Assembly: GCF_000025485.1 (NCBI RefSeq)
Contig: NC_013851.1
Location: 2,709,501-2,773,500, forward strand
DNA: 64,000 nucleotides
Origin: Allochromatium vinosum DSM 180
GTDB taxonomy: Bacteria; Pseudomonadota; Gammaproteobacteria; Chromatiales; Chromatiaceae
Reading direction: 5' to 3'
The translations under genes and the position numbers were made by a program. Below, in pieces: positions 45,490 through 54,947 of this stretch. Each line of letters begins with the position of its first letter. Position 1 is the first letter of the stretch. The notes below the pieces were generated by a model. That model had not been told where the DNA came from and did no database searches. It was given only the letters and a program-made list of their open reading frames with translations.

Positions 45490-46950
45490 ATGAAAGCAGA
45501 CAAGGCTATCGCGACCTACCGACGCATGCGGACTCAGCCCCTGTGGCGTCTGCTGGCCTCGGACAACGGCCCCACTGTCATTGGCCTGCTTCAAATCCAT
45601 CTCTATGAGAGCGAGCAAAGCCTTCCCGCCTCCACTTTTCATGAGCGGATCGGGAGGAGTTTGGAAGTGCTTCGCGCTCAAGGTGAGGATTTCCCCCAAA
45701 CCGCCCAGGCCTATGTCGCCAACTGGCTCGCCGATGGCTATCTGGAGCGCCGCTTTCCGGCCGGCGCTTCCGAGGAGGAATATGAACTCTCCACGGCAGC
45801 CATCGAGGCTATTCGCTTTGTCTCTGGGCTGACGCAGCCCCACTCCGCTGCGACCGAGAGCCGTCTGACACTCGTCATCGAAGCGCTGACCCGGCTTGCC
45901 GAGGACACCGACACCGACAAGTTCCGCCGCATCGATCGGCTCATGGCCGAGCAGGCGCGTATCGACAAGGAGATAGACGCCATCCAGAAGGGGCAGATGC
46001 GCGTGCTTCCTCATGCAGCGGCGCTGGAACGCACGCGGGAGATCATCACGCTGGCCGACGATCTTGCGGGCGACTTCCGGCGCGTGCGTAATCAGTTCGA
46101 GCAACTGAATCGAGATCTCCGTGAGCGCCTCATGGACAATGATGGCAATCGGGGCGAGGTGCTGGATTCGCTGTTTGCCGGAATCGACCTGATTTCAGAG
46201 AGCGAAGCGGGGCGCACCTTTTCCGCTTTCTGGCGCTTGCTAACGGACCCGGAACAGGCGGCCACCCTCGACCAGGCCCTTGATAGCGTGCTGTCGCGGG
46301 AATTCGTGACTCAACTCGACGCCAAGGAGCGACGCTTCCTTCTCCGGCTGACGCGAACCCTTCTTGAGCAAGGCGGAATGGTTCATGAGGTGCTCCAGAC
46401 TTTCGCTCGCAGCCTGAAGCATTTCGTTCAGAGTCGTGAGTACCTTGAGCAGCGCCGACTCAATCACCTTTTGAAGGATGCCCAGCGTGCCGCCCTCGCC
46501 CTGAAGGATGAGGTCAGGGCCACGGAAACCCTCCAGTACACGCTCGAACTCTCAAGCAGCCGTTTGCGCTCCCTATCCCAGTGGGTGCTGTACGATCCCT
46601 CCCTACAAGCCTTGCCTGGTCAGATGGCCGAAGGGGACGCGCTGCCCATCGACCTGGAGTCTGTCGGCGAACTGATCGCTCAATCCGAGATCGATTTCCG
46701 CACGCTGAAGGCCAACGTGCTGGCCGTCCTGGAACACCGATCCCAGGCTTCCATTGCCGACGTTCTGGAGCGGTTCCCCGCCGCACAGGGACTCGGCAGC
46801 GTGGTCGGCCTTCTGGCGTTAGGCAGTCGGCATGGTTTCCGGTCCGATCACAGCGAAACCGTGGGCTGGATTGGAGGCGACGACCAGAGTCGTAGCGCCC
46901 GAATTCCAAAGATCTTGTTTTTGAGGGAGCGGGCCAATGAGCTGGTCTGA
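45490..46950 (+). CDS. jetA: Wadjet system protein JetA (DUF3375)
   Basis: Kleisin-like (MukF-like) subunit of a Wadjet SMC complex that recognises and helps cleave small circular plasmid DNA. The 486-residue, helix-rich product starts MKADKAIATYRRMRTQPLW and carries the typical winged-helix N-terminus and long central helices; LLASDNGPTVIGLLQIHLY is characteristic of DUF3375. It is first in a four-gene coupled operon and overlaps jetB by 14 bp. Identity rests on family pattern plus the complete neighbour set. Confidence 0.92.
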   Translation: MKADKAIATYRRMRTQPLWRLLASDNGPTVIGLLQIHLYESEQSLPASTFHERIGRSLEVLRAQGEDFPQTAQAYVANWLADGYLERRFPAGASEEEYELSTAAIEAIRFVSGLTQPHSAATESRLTLVIEALTRLAEDTDTDKFRRIDRLMAEQARIDKEIDAIQKGQMRVLPHAAALERTREIITLADDLAGDFRRVRNQFEQLNRDLRERLMDNDGNRGEVLDSLFAGIDLISESEAGRTFSAFWRLLTDPEQAATLDQALDSVLSREFVTQLDAKERRFLLRLTRTLLEQGGMVHEVLQTFARSLKHFVQSREYLEQRRLNHLLKDAQRAALALKDEVRATETLQYTLELSSSRLRSLSQWVLYDPSLQALPGQMAEGDALPIDLESVGELIAQSEIDFRTLKANVLAVLEHRSQASIADVLERFPAAQGLGSVVGLLALGSRHGFRSDHSETVGWIGGDDQSRSARIPKILFLRERANELV

Positions 46951-47647
46951 GATTGACGAAGCGGCGTTGCCGGACGAAGAACGAGCGCCGGATGCAGTGC
47001 CGGCCTCCGCCAACACGCTGTTCATAGGCGATAGCGGCGAATTGCCCCTGGACACCCGGCGCGCCCTGGTACAGCTCCTGGCGGGGCCGTCACTCGATGG
47101 ATACCGACACCCCAAACTCTGGCCGATCCTGATCAGAGACGAAGTGCCGATACGTCGCCGCCTCGCCGAACTGTTCCTGGAGCTGGTCATCGACCGGGAC
47201 ATGCAAGTCGCCTTCACCCGTCAGGCGGATACCGGTGAACTGGAGGTTCCGACCCTGCTGCGTCGCGCCCAGTTGACCTTCATCGACTCTATTCTGCTGC
47301 TCCATCTTCGCCAACGCTTGACCCAGGCAGATTCGCGGGGCGACCGCGCCGTGGTGTCGACGGATGAGATCATGGAGTTCCTCAACCTCTATGAGCGAGC
47401 GTCCAACACCGACCGCGCCGGGTTCGTGAAACGGATCCATGCCTCCATCGAGAAGATCAAGAAGCACAGCATCCTCCAGAAAATTCGTTCCAGTGAGGAT
47501 CGATTCGAGATCTCGCCGACACTGAAGCTCCTCTTCTCGGCCGAGGAAATACAAGCCCTGACGCACCTGTATCAACGCATGGCCGCCGATGAGACGCCGG
47601 CGCCTGTGACTCGGACCGAATCTGATGATGAAGAGGCCGACCCATGA
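46937..47647 (+). CDS. jetB: Wadjet system protein JetB (DUF4194)
   Basis: KITE-like (MukE-like) subunit that binds the kleisin. The 236-residue product has the DUF4194 region with EIMEFLNLYERASNTDRAGF and the conserved end of the winged helices (RFEISPTLKLLFSAEEIQAL), then an acidic tail. ATG overlaps the end of jetA and its stop overlaps the jetC start as ATGA. Confidence 0.92.
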   Translation: MSWSEIDEAALPDEERAPDAVPASANTLFIGDSGELPLDTRRALVQLLAGPSLDGYRHPKLWPILIRDEVPIRRRLAELFLELVIDRDMQVAFTRQADTGELEVPTLLRRAQLTFIDSILLLHLRQRLTQADSRGDRAVVSTDEIMEFLNLYERASNTDRAGFVKRIHASIEKIKKHSILQKIRSSEDRFEISPTLKLLFSAEEIQALTHLYQRMAADETPAPVTRTESDDEEADP

Positions 47648-50600
47648 TCCTGGAACCACAAACCGCCTCCTTGTTCGCCCGGGAACAATTCCGGATGGCT
47701 CGCTTGCAGGTTTTCAACTGGGGAACATTCTCTGGCCTGCATGACATCCCGATCAGCGAGCGCGGCTTTCTGTTCGTAGGCCGATCCGGAGCGGGTAAAT
47801 CGACTCTGCTCGATGCCATTTCGGCCCTGCTGGTGCCGCCTCAGTGGATCGACTTCAATGCCGCCGCTCGCGAGGCCGATCGCAGCGGCCGCGATCGGAA
47901 TCTCGTCACCTACGTCCGCGGCGCATGGGCCGAGCAGAAGGATGGCGAGTCGGGTGAAATCGCCACCCGTTATCTGCGCCCAGGGACCACATGGTCAGCC
48001 TTGGCGCTGACATACCAGAACACATTGGGTCAGACCGTGGTGCTGGTCCGGGTGTTCTGGCTGCGAGGCAGCGCCAATGGCAGTGCCGATGTCAAACGCC
48101 ACTACCTCATCCTGGAGCGGCCTTTCGATCTGCGCGAACTGGAGGACTTCGGACAATCCAACTTTGACGTTCGCAAGCTCAAGCAATCGTTCCCGAATGC
48201 CTTCGCCCGCGACGAGTTCCGCCCGTATTGCGAGCGATTCAGTCGCTTGCTCGGCATCGAGAGCGAGATGGCGCTGCGCTTGCTGCACAAGACCCAGTCG
48301 GCCAAGAATCTGGGCGACCTCAATACCTTCCTGCGCGACTTCATGCTCGACAAGCCCGAAACCTTTGAGGTGGCGAATCGCTTGGTCAGCGAATTCGACG
48401 AACTCAACGCGGCGCACCAAGCGGTCGTGACGGCGCGCGAGCAGGTGGAAACCCTGCTGCCTGCGCGAGAGCAGGATCAACATCGCGAGTCGCTGTTATC
48501 ACGGCGCAATGGACTGGAGGAACTTCGGCTGGGGGTGGATGGCTACCGGGAAACCCGCCGCATTGAACTACTGAAGCAGCAGGTGGCATCTCTGGAGGTG
48601 CAAGCCGGCGGCACAGAGGGTGAGATCAGCCGGTGCAAAAGTACACTAGACAACCATAAAACGACGTTGCGAGACCTGGAGAGGCAGCATCGCGAGGCTG
48701 GTGGTGACCGGATCGAGCAGTGGGAGTCCGAGAAATCGGGCTTGGAAACCCAACGTACGGACCGCCTTCGCAAACGCAGTCAGGCAGAAGAGGCTTGCAA
48801 AAAGCTTGGCTGGAGCCTCCCGGATTCACCCCAAGCCTTTGCCGAATCATTGGGTAACGCGCGGCAGGAGATCGAAAACCGGGAGCAGTTCAGCAACGAA
48901 AATCGGGAAGAACAATTTCGTCTCGCCGGTCGGAAGAAGGACGCCGAGACGGCGTTTTCGCAAGCGGTGAAAGAGGTGCAGGCACTCCAGCGCCAGCCGT
49001 CGAATGTGCCTGCCGATATGCTCGAAATGCGCCGCGATATTGCCGCAGCCATTGGGATCTCAGAGTCGGCCCTGCCCTTCGTCGGCGAACTCATCGAGGT
49101 GAAGGCCGATGAGGCCGAGTGGCGCGGCGCCATCGAGCGCGTATTGCATGGATTTGCACTCTCTCTTCTGGTGGACGAGCGTCATTATTCCGCGCTGGCC
49201 AATCACATCAACGACACCCATCTTGGGCAGCGCCTGGTGTACTACCGAACCGGCCGCCCTGAGACCTGGCAGGTCAGACCCATCGGGCCCAACTCGCTGG
49301 TCCTCAAACTGAACGTCAAGGAAGGGGCCTATTCCGATTGGTTACAGGCTGAGCTGCGACAGCGTTTCGATTATGTGTGCGTCGACGGAATGACGTCTTT
49401 CAGGACCGCTGATCGGGCCATCACGCGAGAGGGTCAGGTCAAGCACAACAAAATCCGACATGAGAAAGACGACCGTCGAAATGTCGGTGATCGACGAAGC
49501 TGGGTGCTTGGGTTCGACAACCGCGAGAAGCTCGCGCTCTTTCAGGCACAGGCTCAGGAACTGGCAGCCACGATCAGCCGCCTCGCAAGAGAGATCGACG
49601 CCCTGGCCTCCCAGGACAAGGACCGTGCGGACCGAGCCATGCAGTGCCAGACTCTGGTGAGTCTCCAGTGGCAGGAAATCGACGTCGTTCCGTTGCTGGA
49701 CCGTATTGCCGCCATCGAGCGGCAGATCCGCGAAGCGCGTGAAGGCAATACAGCCCTGCTGCACCTTAGTGAGCGGATCGAGCAGCAACAGAAGCGGGTT
49801 GCGGAAGCCGAACAAGGCCTCCAAGACGCCAGGGTGACGCACGAGTCGGTTCTGAAAAAAATTCGGGAAAGCACTCAAGAGCTGGAGTCTCTCCTCCAGG
49901 ACGCCTCCAGGGTTCCACTGACTCCGCATCAGATTACCGGACTCGACGAACGCTTCGACAAACAGGCGGATGTACTCAGCCTGAACAACCTCGGCAAGGT
50001 AGCGACCACTGTCGAGCGAGCGCTCAACACAGAGATCACGGACATCGACCACGCGATCCGCGATTGCGAGAAGATCATCGAAGCGCGCTTTACCGATTTC
50101 AAACGGCAGTGGCCCATGGATGCCGGCGACATGGATACGAGTCTCTCCAGCGCGCCGGACTTTTTTGCCCGGCTGGTTCGGCTGGAGACGGATGGTCTGC
50201 CGGCGCATGAACACCGCTTCTTCGAGTTGCTGCAGAACCAGAGCCACCAGAATCTGGCCGCACTCGCCTCCTACTTGCGCGATGAGCGAAAGGCCATCCT
50301 TGAACGAATGGACCTGGTGAACGACAGTCTCAGCCAAGTGCCGTTCAATCAGAGCGCCAACCAACGCACCTATCTCCACATCGACACCAGCGACCGGCAA
50401 CTTGCCGACGTCAAGGAATTCCAGCAGAACATTCAGCGGGCACTCAGCCACGCCTGGAGTGAGGACCGCGAGTTTGCCGAGGCACGGTTCTCGGTCTTGC
50501 GCCAACTTGTCGAACAGCTCGCCAGTCAGGAGCCCGAGCACAGACGCTGGCGCGAGTCCGTGCTGGACGTCCGGCAGCATGTCGAGTTCATCGGGCGGGA

Positions 50601-51018
50601 AATCGATGAGTGCGGCGTCGAGGTCGAGATCTACCGCAGCGGTGCGGGCAAATCGGGAGGCCAGCGCCAGAAGCTGGCCACCACCTGTCTGGCCGCCGCC
50701 CTGCGTTACCAATTGGGCGGAAACGATCATGGCGTGCCGATGTACGCACCGGTCGTGCTCGACGAGGCGTTCGACAAGGCAGACAACGAATTCACCGCCT
50801 TGGCGATGCATATCTTTGCCAATTTCGGATTTCAGATGATCGTCGCCACGCCGCTGAAGTCCGTCATGACTCTGGAACCGTTCATCGGAGGCGCGTGCTT
50901 CATCGATATCAGCGACCGGCGCGTATCGGGTGTCCTGATGATTGAATACGACAATGATCGTCAGCGGTTGAGACTGCCTGAGCACGCCCAAGAGGAGGCC
51001 GACGTTGAAGCTTCCTGA
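47644..51018 (+). CDS. jetC: Wadjet system SMC-like ATPase JetC
   Basis: MukB/SMC-like motor of 1124 residues. Walker A GRSGAGKST at residues 46-54, a long N-terminal coiled coil (about 210-470), a hinge-like globular segment (about 455-640), a second coiled coil (about 640-960), then the ABC signature SGGQRQK (about 1004) and Walker B VVLDEAFDKAD (about 1037). All ATPase motifs are intact. In Wadjet the complex extrudes DNA loops and senses small closed circles. It is coupled to jetB and overlaps jetD by 14 bp. Confidence 0.95.
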   Translation: MILEPQTASLFAREQFRMARLQVFNWGTFSGLHDIPISERGFLFVGRSGAGKSTLLDAISALLVPPQWIDFNAAAREADRSGRDRNLVTYVRGAWAEQKDGESGEIATRYLRPGTTWSALALTYQNTLGQTVVLVRVFWLRGSANGSADVKRHYLILERPFDLRELEDFGQSNFDVRKLKQSFPNAFARDEFRPYCERFSRLLGIESEMALRLLHKTQSAKNLGDLNTFLRDFMLDKPETFEVANRLVSEFDELNAAHQAVVTAREQVETLLPAREQDQHRESLLSRRNGLEELRLGVDGYRETRRIELLKQQVASLEVQAGGTEGEISRCKSTLDNHKTTLRDLERQHREAGGDRIEQWESEKSGLETQRTDRLRKRSQAEEACKKLGWSLPDSPQAFAESLGNARQEIENREQFSNENREEQFRLAGRKKDAETAFSQAVKEVQALQRQPSNVPADMLEMRRDIAAAIGISESALPFVGELIEVKADEAEWRGAIERVLHGFALSLLVDERHYSALANHINDTHLGQRLVYYRTGRPETWQVRPIGPNSLVLKLNVKEGAYSDWLQAELRQRFDYVCVDGMTSFRTADRAITREGQVKHNKIRHEKDDRRNVGDRRSWVLGFDNREKLALFQAQAQELAATISRLAREIDALASQDKDRADRAMQCQTLVSLQWQEIDVVPLLDRIAAIERQIREAREGNTALLHLSERIEQQQKRVAEAEQGLQDARVTHESVLKKIRESTQELESLLQDASRVPLTPHQITGLDERFDKQADVLSLNNLGKVATTVERALNTEITDIDHAIRDCEKIIEARFTDFKRQWPMDAGDMDTSLSSAPDFFARLVRLETDGLPAHEHRFFELLQNQSHQNLAALASYLRDERKAILERMDLVNDSLSQVPFNQSANQRTYLHIDTSDRQLADVKEFQQNIQRALSHAWSEDREFAEARFSVLRQLVEQLASQEPEHRRWRESVLDVRQHVEFIGREIDECGVEVEIYRSGAGKSGGQRQKLATTCLAAALRYQLGGNDHGVPMYAPVVLDEAFDKADNEFTALAMHIFANFGFQMIVATPLKSVMTLEPFIGGACFIDISDRRVSGVLMIEYDNDRQRLRLPEHAQEEADVEAS

Positions 51019-52174
51019 AGATGTCCGGCAGCTTCTCGCCCGCCGCTTTCAGAGCAAACACCGCTCGTGGCTGGCCGGTGAGTCCGGCGAAAACCAATGG
51101 CCACTGAAAATCGCGCTCGGTGTACCCACGGAGCAGGCCGCTCTGCGGCAAGTCGAAGGCGTTCGCGTCTGGGTGAGCGCATGGCAGCACTGGCATGGAC
51201 CAGGTGCGCTGTCCTGGTGCGAGCGGCGTTGGAAGACGCTTGGCGTTCAACGAGTGCCCGACACGCTGATACTGAACGGCCCCGATGAGGTGGCTCAGTG
51301 GATCGGTGAAGGCACTCGCTGGAAGCAGGCTCAATCGCGTTATCAGACACTCATTGCACGTTGGCCGCTGCTGGCTCGGCCGTTGCGGAAATACTTCGAT
51401 GTTCTCGCCGACTACGGCGACGCCGATTTTCGGCGCATGGCGGACATGCTGGCCTGGATCGCAAGCCACCCGAACTCCGGTCTCTACCCCCGCCAGTTGC
51501 CCGTGTCGGGTCTGGACAGCAAATGGCTCGACGGACGCACAGGCCTGCTGAAGGATCTGATGGCCGCGATACAGGGAGACGCCGCCAACGACCTGGATTT
51601 CTACGAACGATGCGGTCTGAAAGCACCACCGCTTCTGGTGCGGATGAGGATCCTCGATCAGGGGCTGCGAACCTGGATCGGCGGTATGGGAGACATCACC
51701 GCGCCGGTGGAAGACCTGGCGCGTATCCATTTACCGGCCTCGCATGTGTTCATTGTCGAGAACCTTCAAACCGGATTGGCCATGTCCGACATGCCGGGCG
51801 CTGTCGTCTTCATGCGGCTTGGCTACAACGTGAACGTGCTGGCCGGACTGCCTTGGCTCACCCACGCCCAGTGCATCTACTGGGGCGATCTGGATACCCA
51901 TGGATTTGCGATCTTGCACCGGGCCCGTTCCTATCTTCCAGGCCTGCGGTCCGTCCTTATGGACGAAGACACCTTGCTCCGTCACAAAGCCTTGTGGGTG
52001 GATGAGAAGGAACAACATGCAGCGGCGGAACTGACGCTTCTGAACGAGACTGAGCGGGAGGTCTACCAGGGACTCAAACAGCAGCGATGGGGGCAGAACG
52101 TCCGCCTGGAGCAAGAGCGGATCGCTTGGGATACGGCTTGGCCTACCTTGCAGCGGCTCGTCGGCACCCTGTAG
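51005..52174 (+). CDS. jetD: Wadjet system nuclease JetD (DUF3322/DUF2220, TOPRIM)
   Basis: Nuclease subunit that cleaves DNA once the SMC stalls. The 389 residues comprise an N-terminal DUF3322 arm (about 1-180) and a C-terminal DUF2220 domain with TOPRIM-type acidic residues: Glu in FIVENLQT and the DxD of YWGDLDTHGFAIL. The start is TTG at 51005, supported by GAGGAGG 6-7 nt upstream and by overlap with jetC. It ends the operon, 51 bp before the cation ATPase. Confidence 0.93.
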   Translation: MKLPEDVRQLLARRFQSKHRSWLAGESGENQWPLKIALGVPTEQAALRQVEGVRVWVSAWQHWHGPGALSWCERRWKTLGVQRVPDTLILNGPDEVAQWIGEGTRWKQAQSRYQTLIARWPLLARPLRKYFDVLADYGDADFRRMADMLAWIASHPNSGLYPRQLPVSGLDSKWLDGRTGLLKDLMAAIQGDAANDLDFYERCGLKAPPLLVRMRILDQGLRTWIGGMGDITAPVEDLARIHLPASHVFIVENLQTGLAMSDMPGAVVFMRLGYNVNVLAGLPWLTHAQCIYWGDLDTHGFAILHRARSYLPGLRSVLMDEDTLLRHKALWVDEKEQHAAAELTLLNETEREVYQGLKQQRWGQNVRLEQERIAWDTAWPTLQRLVGTL

Positions 52175-52225
52175 CGCTGTGTCGCATCCCCGGAGACGAT
52201 AACGGGTTTTCTTGCGGAGAAATCG

Positions 52226-54940
52226 ATGAAACCGAACTGGTACGGCCTGAGTGTCGACGAGGCACTCGATACCCTGAACGCCTCGCACGAGCGCGGCCTG
52301 TCGCGCACCGAGGTCGAGGCCCGCCGCCCAGAGGCCGGCTGGAACGAACTCGCCTTCAAGAAGACGCCCGCGTGGGTGCGTTTCCTGCGGCAGTTCAAGG
52401 ACTCGATGGTCGTCATCCTGCTGGTGACGGCGGCCATCACCGGTCTGCTGACCGCGCTCGGCAGTCACATGCTGCCCGACACCCTGGTCATCCTCGGCGT
52501 GGTGCTGCTCAATGCCATCCTCGGCTTCGTGCAGGAGGGCAAGGCCGAGGGCGCGCTCGATGCTCTGCGCAGCCTGATGGTGCCCGAGTGTCTGGTGATG
52601 CGCGACGGCGAGCTGCAACGCCTGCCCTCGCGCGAGCTGGTGCCGGGCGATCTGGTGATCCTGGAAGGCGGCGACAAGATCCCGGCCGACATCCGCTTCA
52701 TCGACACCAGCAGCGCCTATGTCGACGAGTCCTCGCTGACCGGCGAATCGGTGCCGGTGCAGAAGTCCACCCAGCCCATCGCCGGCGACAATCTGGTTCC
52801 GGGCGACCAGCGCAACATGGGTTTTTCCGGCACCTATCTGACCCAGGGCACGGCGCGCGGTCTGGTGGTCGAAACCGGCGCCAACACCGTCTTCGGCCGG
52901 ATCGCCGACATGGTCAAGAGCGCCGACGCGGGTCAGACGCCCTTGCAGCGCAAGATGAGCGAGTTCGTCCATACGCTCATCAAGGCCATTCTCGCCGTCG
53001 GCGCCTTCAACTTCGTCTATGGACTCTATCTCGGCTATGACCTGGGCTACAGCTTCCTCGGTGCCGTGTCGCTGGTGGTGGCCGCCATCCCCGAGATGCT
53101 GCCGGCGCTGGTGACGGCCATCCTCGCCGTCTCCGGCACCCTCATGGCCGCGCGCAAGGCGCTCATCCGCAAGTTGCCTGCCGCCGAGACCCTGGGCGCA
53201 ACCTCGGTCATCTGTTCGGACAAGACCGGCACCCTGACCGAGAACCGCATGACAGTCACACGCGTCCAGAGCGGCGCCCAGACCCTGGAGGTCACGGGCG
53301 TCGGCTATGACGTGAGCGGACACTATGCGCGCGACGGCGAACGGCTCGACGCGGAGGGACACCCCGCCCTGCGCGCGCTGCTGGAAGTCGGCGCCGTCTG
53401 CAACAACGCCCATCTGAAGGATGAAGGCGGCGGTGTCGGTGACCCGACCGAACTGGCGTTGCTGGTCAGTGCCGCCAAGGCCGGTATCACCAAGGCCGAC
53501 GCGCACCGGCTGGCCGAGATCCCGTTCGACTCGGCCACCAAATACATGGCGGTGCTGACTGAGCATGGCGGGCGGCGCTTCATCGCGGTCAAGGGCGCAC
53601 CCGAGACCGTGCTTGGCCTGTGCGCGACCCAGTTGGACGCCGACGGCCGGACGGTCTCGCTCGACGCCGCATCCTACCTGAGCGCCGCCCAGGGCTTCGC
53701 GCGCCAGGCGCTACGCACCCTCGGTTTCGCTTTCAAGGAAGTCGACGCCGATCATGTCGACCTGCTGCACGCCGACCTGAGCGGTCTGACCTTCGCCGGA
53801 CTCCAGGGCATGATCGATCCGCCCAAGCCCTCGGCAATCGAAGCGGTCGCCAAGTGCAAGAGTGCCGGAATCCGCACCGTCATGGTCACGGGCGACCATC
53901 CCGACACGGCGCAGGCGGTGGCGGCGCAACTCGGCATCACCGCCGACCAGGTGATCACGGGCGCGCAGCTCGCCGAGATGTCGCCCGAATCACTGCGCGA
54001 GTGCGTCAAGGCCGTCTCAGTGTTCGCGCGCGTGGCTCCCGAGCACAAGAAATCCATCGCCGAGGCGTTCCAAGCCAATGGTCTGGTGGTCGCCATGACC
54101 GGCGACGGCGTCAACGATGCCCCGGCACTCAAGCAGGCCGACATCGGCGTGGCCATGGGCATCGCTGGCACCGAGGTCGCGCGCGAGGCCGCCGACATGG
54201 TGCTGGCCGACGACAACTTCGCCACCATCGTCAACGCGGTCGAGGAAGGCCGCCATGCCTGGACCAACCTCCAGAAAGCCATCCTCTACACCCTGCCGAC
54301 CAATGCCGCTCAGGCACTGCTCATCATGGGCGCGATCTTCATGGCCGCCTTCGTGCCGGTGTTCGCCGAGCGCTTCGTGCTCGAACCCATCCAGATTCTC
54401 TGGATCAATCTGATCGACTCGGTGCTGCTGACGCTGCCGCTGATGATGGAGCCGAAGGAGAAGGACCTGCTGTCGCGCCCGCCGCGCGATCCGGGCGTGC
54501 GCGTCATCGACGCGCTTTTCCTCCAGCGCGTGGTGCTCATGGGGCTGATGATCGCGGTGCCGAGCTTCCTCATCTATCACCACTTCGGTGCGGCGGCGGT
54601 GGTCGAGGGCGAGCTGGTCGATCCGCTGCTGTTGACCCAGGCGCAGACGGCGGCGTTCTGGGTGATCCTCATGACCCAGATCGGCTATCTGATCTCGGCG
54701 CGCTCGCTGTTCGACTCGGCCTTCCGGCTCGACCCGCTCGGCAATCCCTGGCTGCTCGGCGGCATCGGTCTGAGTGTGCTGCTGCATCTGATGGGAACCT
54801 TCGTGACGCCCGTGGCCGACGCCTTCCGGCTCGCGGCCTTCCCGATCGAATGGTGGCCATTGATCTTGGCGACACTGCTCCCGAGCTTCCTGGCGATCGA
54901 GACCGATAAGCTCATCCGCGCGCGTCTGGCTCGGCGTTAG
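52226..54940 (+). CDS. Type II cation-transporting P-type ATPase (Ca2+-ATPase-like)
   Basis: Ten-segment pump of 904 residues. N-terminal cation-ATPase domain, TGES phosphatase loop (SSLTGESVPVQ), phosphorylation site ICSDKTGTLT with Asp332, TGDHP and GDGVNDAPALKQADIG. Helix M4 reads AAIPEMLPALVT, like the PEG/LP of Ca2+ pumps but PEM, and M6 reads LWINLIDSVLLTLPL with the acidic residue one position earlier than in SERCA. Ion is therefore uncertain (Ca2+, or another cation). It follows jetD by 51 bp but has no evident tie to defence. It converges with tcdA. Confidence 0.9.
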   Translation: MKPNWYGLSVDEALDTLNASHERGLSRTEVEARRPEAGWNELAFKKTPAWVRFLRQFKDSMVVILLVTAAITGLLTALGSHMLPDTLVILGVVLLNAILGFVQEGKAEGALDALRSLMVPECLVMRDGELQRLPSRELVPGDLVILEGGDKIPADIRFIDTSSAYVDESSLTGESVPVQKSTQPIAGDNLVPGDQRNMGFSGTYLTQGTARGLVVETGANTVFGRIADMVKSADAGQTPLQRKMSEFVHTLIKAILAVGAFNFVYGLYLGYDLGYSFLGAVSLVVAAIPEMLPALVTAILAVSGTLMAARKALIRKLPAAETLGATSVICSDKTGTLTENRMTVTRVQSGAQTLEVTGVGYDVSGHYARDGERLDAEGHPALRALLEVGAVCNNAHLKDEGGGVGDPTELALLVSAAKAGITKADAHRLAEIPFDSATKYMAVLTEHGGRRFIAVKGAPETVLGLCATQLDADGRTVSLDAASYLSAAQGFARQALRTLGFAFKEVDADHVDLLHADLSGLTFAGLQGMIDPPKPSAIEAVAKCKSAGIRTVMVTGDHPDTAQAVAAQLGITADQVITGAQLAEMSPESLRECVKAVSVFARVAPEHKKSIAEAFQANGLVVAMTGDGVNDAPALKQADIGVAMGIAGTEVAREAADMVLADDNFATIVNAVEEGRHAWTNLQKAILYTLPTNAAQALLIMGAIFMAAFVPVFAERFVLEPIQILWINLIDSVLLTLPLMMEPKEKDLLSRPPRDPGVRVIDALFLQRVVLMGLMIAVPSFLIYHHFGAAAVVEGELVDPLLLTQAQTAAFWVILMTQIGYLISARSLFDSAFRLDPLGNPWLLGGIGLSVLLHLMGTFVTPVADAFRLAAFPIEWWPLILATLLPSFLAIETDKLIRARLARR

Positions 54941-54947
54941 CGCATCG

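Noticed and set aside
52175-52225. Right attachment site (tmRNA 3' copy) after jetD
   Set aside because: I looked for a copy of the tmRNA 3' end in the gap before the ATPase gene and further on and found none.
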